64,000 nucleotides of DNA. It comes from Brassica napus. Lineage: Eukaryota > Streptophyta > Magnoliopsida > Brassicales > Brassicaceae. Location: NCBI RefSeq assembly GCF_020379485.1, contig NC_063442.1:14320009-14384008 (forward strand). The letters are read 5' to 3'. A program made the position numbers and the translations under genes. Below are positions 34,429 through 44,705 of the stretch, in pieces. Position 1 is the first letter of the stretch, and each line of letters opens with the position of its first letter. Below the pieces are notes generated by a model. It was not told where the DNA came from and ran no database searches. It saw only the letters and a list, made by a program, of their open reading frames with translations.

Positions 34429-34608
34429 AAAGCCATCTTCTTTTCTTTTGGTCAAACCGTGCGACATTTATATATATAAAGTATGCATCTCTCTCACTAC
34501 GCTAACCTAGCCGCACCAACAATTAACTAAAGCCATCTTCTTTTCTTTTGGTCAAACCGTGCGACATTTATATATATAAAGTATGCATCTCTCTCACTAC
34601 GCTAACCT
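34429..34608 (+). repeat. Perfect 90-bp tandem duplication containing a TATA box
   Basis: 34429-34518 and 34519-34608 appear identical. Each copy has ATTTATATATATAAAG followed 15-30 bases later by CT-rich start-site-like sequence. It therefore looks like a duplicated core promoter inside the MULE, pointing toward 34620-35110. Confidence 0.85.
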
Positions 34609-34867
34609 AGCCGCACCACTTTTGTCAAGGGTGACTAGATTGGTTTTGTTGTTCTGCTTCTCTTCCTTCCTCTCTTTCTTCTTGATCACATTTTTCTTTT
34701 GTTTTTTTTTTCTCATTTCTTCTTCTTCTTACATAATTATAATATGTTAGTACATGGAGGAAGAGACGACTTGGAGCTGCCGCATCTTATCACCACGGTC
34801 ACTGTTCTTCAGTATCGGAGAGCCATGCCATCAAACCGGACTGGAGTTGTCATACATCACCGTAGGA

Positions 34868-35010
34868 GGATTCGTGCCATCGGAAGCCATCATTGATGCT
34901 CTCGCTGGTGATATACAATGAAGAGAAGTTTTGACGGTAACCGTTGGAGCCTCGGAGGAGTTGTGCCATCTGAAGCCATCATTAATGCTCTCCTTTGTGA
35001 TATGATATAC
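34868..35010. repeat. ~88-bp imperfect direct repeat
   Basis: Text around GTGCCATCGGAAGCCATCAT near 34874 recurs about 88 bases later as GTGCCATCTGAAGCCATCAT, followed in both by TGCTCTC and GATATACAATGAAG. Confidence 0.6.
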
Positions 35011-36552
35011 AATGAAGTCGAGCAGTTTTAACGTGGAGAGAAGTACATGAACCGGAGCTTTCACTGCCGACCACCATAATGCACCACCGGACGTGTATCT
35101 CATGCCACCGGAGAAATAGTTACATTACTGGAGCCAATGGTCGAATATTTGATAACCGTTAAGGAATAAACAAAACGCATCAATGGAGAGAGTCAAAGTG
35201 AATGATTAGAAGATGAGAGGAAGAAACCATGATTGACAGTTTACCAAAAAAAAAAAGAAACGATGGTTGATGAGGAAGAAGAATGAGTGGGTCCAAGTGT
35301 TTGTTGATTGGTTGGTCGGGGAAGTAAAAGACAAAAAATTATTAAGGGTATAAGTATAAATTCACCTGAAATGGTCCATATAGATTAAAATAGGAGGTAA
35401 TAGATTATTTTTAGGCTTTTGGTCCATAACAGATTAATGTCCCATTAGCTGAAACTGGAGATAAGCTTTCGCTGTTGAACTCAAATGCATTGAACAATCC
35501 TCTTCCACGTACTTCTTTAATGTACTTAAGATACTGTTTCTTAATTTCATTGAGTTGAATCCTCAACTCTTCTCCATGACTTGCTGATCTACAAGATTGA
35601 ACCAAATACAAGAACTGAGACATTAAAATCCAAAGAAGTCGATTTAGAGAGTAAAAGGATGTACCTTTCGACGAGTTTCTCTTTCTCGATAACATCTAAA
35701 GAAGCCATAGCCACATCACTAGCTAAAGGGTTCCCACCAAATGTGCTGGAATACAACAAAAAAAAGAGGAACAAGCTTTAGATGCTAATCTCTGTTAATA
35801 AGAAAAAGGGAAGTAATGAGAACCTTCCGTGTTGGCCAGGTTTGATATGAAGCATCACATCTTTATCAGCAAGCACTGCACTTACTGGAATCACTCCTCC
35901 ACCTAATGCTTTCCCAAGTATCTGACTTTCAAGAAGCAGATTCAAATGATTTCAATAATCTATGTAATGGCTTTGTTCCCGGGAAGTGTATAGAAAACTA
36001 AAGAAAACATACCACCATGTCAGGACGAACTTCTTCCCAATCACAAGCTAACATCTTCCCGGATCTCGCTAGACCGCTTCAGCTATCATCAAAACATTGT
36101 GTGTTTTGTACAGAGTTCTCTAACAGCTTTCAAATAACCCTCAGGAGGAATCACAACCTATAATCAAACCAACTTTTTAAAAACATTTTTAGAAACAAAA
36201 TACTGTGTATGATTCAACCTCTAAGGAACTTACTCCAGCTTCGCCTTGATTAGGCTCGAAAAGGAAGGAATCCAATAATAACATGATCCACTCTCATTAG
36301 CCCAAGCTCAATTATTAACTCTCATATAAGTAGTACCCATTTATTAAATACCTTTAAAGATGTTCTCAAGTGAATCAGCGTCACCAAAATCAACTTTAAG
36401 GTTCCCAGGCAACAATGGACCGAATCCACGAGTAGCATCATTGTCACAACTCATGGAAATAACTGCTTATGTACGACCATGAAAGCAACCACAACAAGAG
36501 ACGATTATAGCCTGTAAGAAAAAAAAAACAGAATTCCCAAATTTGTTTTAAC

Positions 36553-36744
36553 ACTCTCTTGGTTTATGTCATTTTGACTTTTTTTTCTTGTTATACAAAG
36601 AATGTTGTTTGTATACAATTTATATCTATTTTAAGTTTAATATTAATAGCAAAATGCATTGATTTTATAAATAATTTTATTTATCACACACTATTTTGTG
36701 CAACACTCAAAATGACACTGATTTGTGAGACAAATAGATGGAGT
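36553..36744. mobile_element. Decayed Stowaway-like MITE
   Basis: The left end ACTCTCTTGGTTTATGTC and the inverse of the right end ACTCCATCTATTTGTCTC face each other. GTCATTTTGA is repeated in inverse further in. It abuts the poly-A end of the LINE fragment in the OAT intron. Confidence 0.5.
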
Positions 36745-36747
36745 ATG

Positions 36748-37487
36748 TTTTTTTTAACTTCTTCATTAGCAAGGTATAGTCAAGGGGGGATCAAAGCCAC
36801 AAAAACCAAGTAGAAAAAGAAACAAAGCAACAAGCTCAACCTTAAAGAAGATCTATGAGCTAATCAACAATGCATCCCTTAAAATCCTTTGGTGAAGCCA
36901 CACAGGTCCTCCTAAGGCCAAGTAAGATTGAAAACGGCCATCTCGAAGAACACTCTTTGCAATCTCTCTTGCTATCTGATTTGAAGAAACCGACTCTAAC
37001 TCAAAAGCTACCGAACGGAACAGACCACAGAAAGTGTCAATCTTCTGAAGGAGCATTCTGAACAAAGGCCAGTCTAGGGGCTTCTTCTTCAACGAGCTCT
37101 CGAAAATCTGAACCAATCACAACATCCTGATAACCCAAATCCTTTAAACTCTGTAAGGTCCATACCAGACATCGAAGCTCAGCAGTTGCTCTGTTCGGAG
37201 AGAAAGTGTTAGCATCTCTAGCATGATGGAGGACATTGCCACTCTGATCACGAACAATGAAAGACGCTCCACTATGGAGCTTTGCGTTTCTCCAGTTTGC
37301 ATGGATGTTGAATTGGACATAGCCTGGAAGAGGTGGATCCCATTTCTTCGTTTCCTCATTCAAACCATTTACGGTCGTAGGAGTTGGTTGCAGTATATTC
37401 AGCTCCGTCCACAGGCTTGCCTCTTCAACCGCTTTTTGGATGTTTTAGTGCAAGTAAAACATTTTTTAAAAAGAAAAAAAAAAGTGT
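36748..37487 (-). mobile_element. 5'-truncated LINE, RNase H domain, inside an OAT intron
   Basis: On the minus strand PPLPGYVQFNIHANWRNAKL, GASFIVRDQSGNVLHHARDA, AELRCLVWTLQSLKDLGY and VIGSDFRELVEE form an RVT_3-type RNase H domain found at the C terminus of plant LINE polymerases. One frameshift or stop lies near 37037. A T-tract at 36748-36755 is the poly-A end, and 5' truncation near 37487 is usual for LINEs. Flanking OAT text (KTSPKMS on one side, IVSCCG on the other) places the insertion in an intron. Orientation matches the gene. Confidence 0.85.
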
Positions 37488-38064
37488 AACTCATCTTTGG
37501 GGATGTTTTTCTTTCATGACCCCATTTTCTTGCTACTTTCAAAGCGGTTTCGACACCTTCAGTGCTGGTGTGGTTTCTTGCTACTTTTCATGACCCCATT
37601 TTCATAGGAAGCACCATCTCATAACCCAACATGTTTCTGAGACGCTCTGCAAAGACCGGGAATTGATCGTTGTAGAAGGCTCGTGAACTTAAGGTGAGCT
37701 TCTCCACTTGTTCCTGCAATGCCTTGATGATCTTAGGGTGGCAATGTCCCTGTCCCTGCAACGAATCTAGCAAGTAAGAAACTTTCACCTACTGTTTGTA
37801 GTATCTTCTAAGTGAGGGAAGATTTGGAATGAAATTACCTGATTAACAGCGGAGTAAGCAGCGAGAAAGTTGATGTATCTTTTACCTTCAGAGTCCCATA
37901 TAGTTCCAGTTGCGCGAGAAAACACAACCGGAACTGGATGGTAACTAGAATTTTGGAGACGCACACAAGACAAGGTTTATGGATTAAAGGTAAATTAGCA
38001 AGAACTATCTTCAAACCGGTCAGGAGCATCATTTGAAAAAAAAAATCACAAGTAAAGTATATAA

Positions 38065-38179
38065 GGGCATCTCTAACTCCACTCTATATTTTACTCCAAA
38101 ACTGAGAAAATGGAATGAGAAATGTAGTAATGAACAAAAAATAAATGGAATAACATATGGAGTGGGGTTAGAGATGCTC
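38065..38179. mobile_element. Tourist-like MITE, 115 bp, TAA target duplication
   Basis: GGGCATCTCTAACTCCACTC at the left end faces GAGTGGGGTTAGAGATGCTC at the right end, with TAA directly outside both. It lies in the first intron of the broken OAT gene. It shares end sequence with the MITEs at 27141 and 47961. Confidence 0.85.
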
Positions 38180-38517
38180 TAATATAAAAAGAGAAGAAAA
38201 TTTTCATTTCGAATCATGTTTTGTACCCTGATGGAAACCGAAATAAAAGAAGAATAATTTATATGCAACGAGCAAAATCCAAAAACCCAAAAAAAAGAGG
38301 AGAAAATCGGAGGAAAAAACTTTGAGTAAAGAAAAAGAAAAGAAAGAGAGAGAGAGAGACTTTACTTGTGGGCGCGAATTCGGATTCCAACTCCATCAAT
38401 CACTGAAAAGAAGATGCAGATTTTGTGTTTGATTGCAGCAAACCTCCATAGCTCCGCAGTGCTCCCACGGTTGAAAATGCGGTGGACACACGTTGAAGCA
38501 ACCGTCTCGTGGCTGCC

Positions 38518-39369
38518 ATTAGAGAGTCTTTCAGACGTGGATGCAAATGTTTTTTCCTTCTTTTAAGTTGGTTCGTTTTCCTAGGAAAATGATGATTCCT
38601 CGGAGGGATGCAAACTTTATCCAAATCATACAAAGTGGCCATTGACCAAGACCCAACAATGAGTAGTATTACCACATTAGCTACCGGTTTGGTTTATTTT
38701 GGTCTTATATAAACTAATGCTATGGTTTGGTCTTAGACTTTATGTCGATATAAGACCAAAATAAACCAAACCGGTAGCTAATGGTGGTTAACTCCATTAG
38801 AAATGGTGGTTAACTCCATTAAATCAATATGTAAACTAATGTAACAATATTTTAAAGATAGTTTTAACAAAATATATTAGAGATTTAGATGGCTAATCAA
38901 AATAAATTAAATTTTGAAAATAGTAAACGAGAAGATTAATATTTTTTCAACCAAATTTGAAAGTTAGTAATTTAAATGATAATATTTTCTTAATAGTATA
39001 GTAGATTTTCCGGTTTGACTGGTTTTTACACTAAAAATTTGTACTCCATGTGTGAAAGTGTTTATTTTGCAATTGGTCATCCCTTGTACTAGTCTAGTTG
39101 TAGAAACATACGACAACGTCACATGTCTGCAGCTAACATGACCATGTTCATAGTATCAACTCAAGATTTCAAAGTGACAGAAGAAGAAAAAAAAACCCAA
39201 GTTGGGGCTGCAATATAGACGGGAAGACGAAAAATAATCGGAACTTTGGAGTTTCCTTTTTTTCTTTAAACTGAAAGAAGAAAGTGTCGGCCATTGTCTT
39301 GTGAATAAATATACAGTAATACAGAGCAGAGATAAATGTCGAAAAGACTGTTTAGCAATGAGATTATGA
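38518..39369. other. Spacer between broken OAT and CUL4
   Basis: Contains the hairpin at 38676-38782 and two 22-bp direct copies of AATGGTGGTTAACTCCATTA at about 38781-38824. The right part would hold the CUL4 3' UTR. No gene is seen. Confidence 0.5.
38676..38782. repeat. Perfect 35-bp inverted repeat with 37-base loop
   Basis: The arm at 38676-38710 (beginning ATTAGCTACCGG, ending GGTCTTATAT) is exactly inverted at 38748-38782. The loop repeats GGTTTGGTCTTA, so the arm sequence is partly present a third time. It may be a small foldback element. Confidence 0.9.
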
Positions 39370-42300
39370 CTAAGCAAGATAATTATATATCTGAGGGTTG
39401 GTCTTGTCCCTCTCCAAGTACTCTCGATCGATCAGGCTTTCTATCCTCTTCTTCAGATCCGCCGGTTTTATTGGAAATTTCAGCTGCAAAATCACAAAAC
39501 ACCAATACTTTTACATTTAACAACATTTCTGGAACTCTCATCATCATCATAGCAAGAATGGTCAAGAATAGAAGAGTTGAGGCTTTTGATATCATCAAGA
39601 AAGAGACATGAAGAAAAACTTTACCTGTTGGAAGAGCTCAGTGATTAGAAGAGTATGGCTCAGGACTTTTCTAGTCTTCATGATTCGAACAATGGCTGCA
39701 TCAATCTGTAAGAGAATGGGGAAAGTCACTTTGTCAAATCGTCTCTCCCTCTAAACAAAATAGTCTCGTAGACAAAACAGGAACGGAGACCAACCTGGTA
39801 TTGTCGGTCCTGGAATACTCTCTCGGTTGTACTCGTGTTCTCTTCTACTGTCTCTTTCATCTGGATTGCATTCACCTGCACCACCCAGATAATAATAATG
39901 AAAAATTTGGTCGGATATATATAATGCGAGATTTCTAGAAAAAATTTACAAGAAATTAATTGATGTACCTTAATGCGATACAGAGGAGCCGTAAAGGTGT
40001 CATTAAAATCAAATTCATCCCCGTCTTGTACATCTCTTCCCTTGGGATACTGCAAAACGTTTACACAAGGCGCATCAATATCGGGGGAAAAGAAATGCAA
40101 AGCCACGATCTCAGTAGTTTCTGCATTAGTAGAAAGACGCGTTAACAGAGTCAACATTTTTTAGCCTAACCTTCTGCAATACACGAACTTTCCCACAAGC
40201 AAGCGACTGCAGAGTCCTTCTAAGTTCTTTGTCCTCTATGCCAGTGGAATCTTTAATGTCTTCAAAGCTAAGTTTCATTGCGTCGTTAAATAACATCAAC
40301 ACAACAGCCTGAGACAATCAATGATAACACATCTTCTAAGCAATGGATTTACCTTGGGGAATACAAATAGAAGTCAAAACGATTGACGGGAAAATCCTGA
40401 AGAAAAAGGGAGAAAATTGGACTGACCTGAAACAGGGAAACAGCAAGCTCCTTTTTACCTTTGGAGAAATCTGCCTTCAAAACACAGTGACCTAATGAGT
40501 TTTGCCACATTAACCTCCTCCCACTGTACTTGCTCAAATAAAACTCTTTGAAGATATCCTACGAAGCAAACATATATATACATTAGAAAATGACTTATGT
40601 AACAAAACAAAAAGTTGGGGGACATATATACAAGGAACTTCTGGTAAAACCTGATAGACATTTAATTCATGAGGAAGTTTAACATCCATTGGTGGATATG
40701 TTGGCCAGTACCTGCGTTATACATGGAAGGTTAACAAGCTTTACGGTATAATCCTGGATGAATTTGATACATAGCACATACCCTGTTGTTAAAACGTGGA
40801 CACTCATCTCAATTCCCGATGGCAATTTTGTTCTGGCCTGAGATGACTGTTTGAATGACTCATTGATTTCCTTTGACAATTCAATATCCTGGAGAAATTT
40901 TCCAAAAAATATGAATATTAGGAATTAGGATATACCATAAAACTCCAGAGATTAAGATAAAAAAAAAAAGAGTATATGATACTTTTGCTTGTTCCTATTT
41001 AACGTTAAAGACCAACAACATCCTTTTGCAAAATTACAGAAGGGGAAAGAAAAGTGAACCTTGAACATCCCTTCAAGCTTGTTTGTAAACTGGCTACCAC
41101 ACTCGGTCTTGAGCTGGAGGTGTCACCAAGATTTGGTCAGTTGGTAAGAACTTACCGAAATAGAAAAAGTAAATCAGTGGGAATCAACAGAATTCTCTTT
41201 GCAAGATCCTTTTGTTACCTTAGAGATCATTGATTTCTCAGCATCAATGGAAGCGCTTTTTCCCAACAGGAGTCTCTTTGCAAGATCCTTTTTATAAAAT
41301 GCTTCGAACACATCTTTACCCTTTGATCAGAAAATAAAAGGGAATACTTCAGCAAAACTGAATATAGATGGTCAAATAGCTCGTTTTCAGACCATCCACT
41401 AGCTTGAATGCAGTTATTTATCATAGACAAACACAGTACTAGATGTAAAGAATCGGAGGTAACCTGAATAAATCTGAACAAAACCAAGACTTTCTCAAGG
41501 GTACTCTCCAATTCTTCTTCAGAAGTACCCTTGTTCCCAGCACGGAGCTTCTCGTCCAAAAATTTGGCGATTAGTTCAGCTGGACGATTCTGCAAAACAG
41601 ACCAGGACCATATATAATTGGAGGGAAATACTAACGTGCAAACTTGAAACATTGCTATAAATTCCACAGATTGTAACATTGTAGATTATAAGGTTGACAC
41701 TTCCACAACAATCAGTACGAGCTTTTATAGGAAGTAAAATTACTAGCAAAAGATTAGTCAATAATCAACAAAATAAATATTCAATACCTGGCGCAGATTT
41801 ATCAGATGCTCAAATGAATCTTTAATGGTGTTGCCAAATGATTCATTCTTGCAAAAGCTATCTTCCCATACTATGTCAAGACAAGCCTTGAAGTCCAACA
41901 GTGATTGTACCATATCTTTATCTTTCTCTTCATCCATAACGATCTTCTGCCCGGTTTTCCGAGTGTAGGAACTTAACGCCTGCCTCATAGATTCAAGTGC
42001 ACTGACCCTAGAAAACAGGGTGTACATCCTCTGGAGGTCCTCAGTACGACGTCCATCCATTAATGGTGTGAAACCCTGGAGTATGTTCAGAGATAGAATA
42101 AGGGTAGAGCAAACAAAAATTTGCTAATATATGCAACAACAAGGATGACAGGATCTAAACCTTATCAAGGATAGCAACTATATGACGCTCGAGAAGTTGT
42201 TTTTCAACAGTTGATATCAATGGTTTCCTGGTTGATGCATCTATGTAGAGTATGCACTTTTCATTCTCTTCATGCAACCTCCCCTGCACCAATCACCAGT

Positions 42301-43818
42301 AGAAACATTAGAGACACCAGATCAAATAATAACCAGTATGGCATCTTATTATAAGGAGAAACTACGTTAAGTAATGCAAGGCACCTCGACATGCTTCAGG
42401 TACTCGGGAACGTCATACTGCTGCATGTATTTCATTCCTTCAGCAGCATAAAATTCAGAAGTGCATTCAAGGAAAGGTTTCTCAAAGCCTTCCGTATATA
42501 TTCCCAGTGCAGTAAACATCTTTAAAAGATGGCTTAGGAGTGTCCTATTAACAGCTTCGGCTAACCTGCACGATCAATGACATGCACGAAAGGTCAATAG
42601 ATTCCGATGAAAACATTATCAAATATATAAATGACTAACAATACTGCAGCAGCAGGCCTTATGAAAACAAATTCCCAATGTGATAAATAAACCTTGTTTT
42701 ACATATTAATAGACTGGAATAGTTACAGGATTACCTTTCCTTTTCGATGATTCTTAAGAGAGCAGTAACAGTCCTCTGCTCAACGTCGGGGGAGAGAGAA
42801 AGATGCTTGCGAAAAAGCTGAAGGCCCATCTCCCACAAAGAACGTACATTGGGGTTCTGTATAACATACTTCCTATCCAAAGACAAGGCTATACTCCGGA
42901 TCATGAGCATCTGGTCACAGAAATCTTGCCAGCATTTCTCAACGAGGGACAAGAAAACAGAGAGATCGGTGTCTTGGCCAACTAAAGAATGTAAAGCGGC
43001 AGAGATGTGCTCTTCACACTCCTTCTGCATCCGTTCGTAAAGCTTTCCTTCCAGCTTATGCAAGCAAAGGTCATCAACAGCCTGAATGAAACAATCAACA
43101 TTGTTTCATTTTCACAAACAAGAAGTAAGAAACCAAAGAAAGAAAGAAAAAGATGGAACCTGGTAAAGCCTCTCGAGGTCGAAAGAAAAGGGCTTTTTGA
43201 GGAATATAGCTCTGATAGCTGACTGCAGATTAGCCCAGGTAGTGTCTTCAAAGTTTGTTGGTAGAGTTGGTTTGGCTTCACATATATATTACAAAGTCAG
43301 AAACTTCCAAATGATCCATATCATAGATTATGCATAACATAGATAACGGATCTTGCAATACATAAACCCTAACCACTCCTTAACAAATCAAAATCAGGCA
43401 ATCAAGCTCTCGATTCAACAGTGAATCCCGATCCAATTCAATCGCAAAAACCCTAAAATTGAGAAGCGTTACGCTACATAATCAATCGTTCCGTGCAGAG
43501 AGTCATTTTCAATCAATCGAGAGCTTCGATTTTTACACACTACGCAAACAAAATCCTAAGAAACATCAGATTTTAGGATCGGAATGAACCTTTGTTGAGC
43601 TTGATGACGAGCTTCTTAGTGGGGTGGGGGAGAGTAGCCTTCTTCCGGGAGAGATTGGCTGCGGCGGAGGGGGTTGGATCTTCGTCCTCCATGGGGAAGG
43701 GAGAGTGGAGGCCGTTTTTGGACTTTTTCATGGGAGGAGGGGAAGAGTAAGAAGAGTCGGTGGTGGAGGCAGAAGAAGCGGCTGCGGGGCAAGTTGAGCG
43801 TTTGTTTGGAAGAGACAT
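39370..43818 (-). CDS. CUL4: Cullin-4, scaffold of CRL4 ubiquitin ligases
   Basis: All exons expected for plant CUL4 can be read on the minus strand. The start at 43818 gives [20 protein letters not shown] and the [18 protein letters not shown] tail, where DDB1-binding cullins carry an N-terminal extension. Cullin repeats follow ([40 protein letters not shown]). The cullin homology domain includes [35 protein letters not shown] and [29 protein letters not shown] near 39670 holds the neddylation lysine. The winged helix [20 protein letters not shown] and the final NPQIYNYLA end at 39370. In plants CUL4 binds RBX1 and DDB1 and acts with COP1/DET1-type receptors. No lesion was seen. Its first exon and upstream DNA are the left edge of a tandem duplication. 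Confidence 0.96.
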
Positions 43819-43849
43819 GAAAAATCGAGAGAGAGGTGAGGTGAAATCA

Positions 43850-43881
43850 AGAAGAAGAAGAAGAAGAAGAAGAAGAAGAAG
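43850..43881. repeat. GAA microsatellite in the CUL4 leader
   Basis: About ten GAA units (CTT on the coding strand) lie 30-60 bases upstream of the CUL4 start. The duplicated copy at 47279-47308 has a slightly different length and an extra GAC. Confidence 0.85.
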
Positions 43882-44062
43882 ACGAAGGCTTGTCCCAATT
43901 TAAGCCTCGTAACCCTTTCTAGAAGCAAAAAAGAAATAAAAAACTTTTGTTCTCTCTCTCTCAAACCTACTCGAAATTCGCAAAATTAGACAGACGAAAA
44001 ATGTATATTAATATATTTTAAAATTTCTGTTATGGAAAATAATTAATTTATACTATTATTTG

Positions 44063-44687
44063 GAAAAAAAACGATCAAATAAATATTGAACTTACACATT
44101 TTTACCAAAAACAAAAATACGAAGCTTTCATCAATCCAAAAAACATATGAATATGTGTTGACTGAACAAAATTAGATATAACTTTAGTCAACATTAATTT
44201 TAACTTAACCGACATTTACTTTGTTAACAGAAATCAAACGACGTCGTTTTGCTAAAATATAATAAAACTAACAAAATTCACCGCAAAATAGTGAACTTAC
44301 CCATTTTTACTAATAAGCATGAACTTTTCACTGATCCAAAAGATAATAAACTTTTTTTTGGTTCAAATTTTGGATGCTTGGTTTATATATAATTTTTTTA
44401 GCCAAAATAAGTTTTTATATTTTTGGATCAATGAAAATTTCATGCTTTTAACATAAATGTATAGTTTTTTTATGGTGAATTTTCTTAGCTTTTTTTTTAT
44501 TTTAGCAAAATAGCGTCATTTTGACTTTCGCTAAAAAAATAAATGTTGGTTAAATGAAATTTAATGTTGACTAAAGTTATAACTAATTTGGTTCAGTCAA
44601 CACAACTTCATATGTTTTTGGATAACGAAGAGTTTGTATTTTTTTTGCCAAAGTGTTAAGTTCAGTATTTATTTAACTGTTTTCTCC
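44063..44687. mobile_element. Foldback MULE-type element, perfect 9-bp target duplication
   Basis: The left half (from GAAAAAAAACGATC at 44063) is inverted along most of the right half (ending CTGTTTTCTCC at 44687). Shared blocks are TGAACTTA, CATATGAA, GTGTTGACTGAAC, TTAGTCAACATTAA and TTTTGCTAAAAT. TATTATTTG is present at 44054-44062 and 44688-44696. The 625-bp element has almost no unique centre. Confidence 0.9.
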
Positions 44688-44705
44688 TATTATTTGTGAC
44701 AATAT

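Larger units (their letters stand above)
31403..35451. mobile_element. 4-kb MULE-like element inserted in the ornithine aminotransferase gene
   Basis: The nonamer CATTAGCTG flanks the element at 31403-31411 and 35443-35451. In the right copy it is OAT coding sequence (Ser-Ala-Asn codons on the minus strand), and beyond the left copy the broken gene appears to go on (Asp-Ile, then SLKE). The ends of 31412-35442 are GGATCAAATGCTGAGATGGACCA and its inverse counterpart, matching at about 15 of 23 positions including ATGGACCA. No transposase is seen. The interior is AT-rich with scattered AGTTGTACTAG words, a perfect 90-bp tandem repeat and a non-coding 3' part (34740-35110). Confidence 0.8.
31310..38517 (-). 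pseudogene. DELTA-OAT: Ornithine delta-aminotransferase gene, broken and split by transposons
   Basis: Exon 1 starts at 38517 (MAATRRLLQRVSTAFSTVGA) and reads to SASSFQ, then TGA, then LMELESEF; the stop replaces an Arg codon (CGA to TGA). Next exons give [40 protein letters not shown] and EGVETALKVARKWGHE. IVSCCGCFHGRT then a stop, and FLFEPNQGEAGV, follow. The region after ELCTK lacks the DEVQ segment and is out of frame. [20 protein letters not shown] (35850-35920), STFGGNPLASDVAMASLDVI and EVRGRGLFNAFEFNSESLSP end near 35450. There a 4-kb MULE intervenes, and only a short decayed continuation is seen at 31310-31411. The enzyme is a mitochondrial PLP aminotransferase that turns ornithine into glutamate semialdehyde. 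Many lesions make function impossible; another copy probably serves the genome. Confidence 0.92.

Noticed and set aside
43728..43964. ORF overlapping the CUL4 first exon and leader (and its copy at 47156-47359)
   Set aside because: It is CUL4 coding and GAA-repeat sequence read in a wrong frame (poly-Phe and Leu/Pro runs), with no family resemblance.
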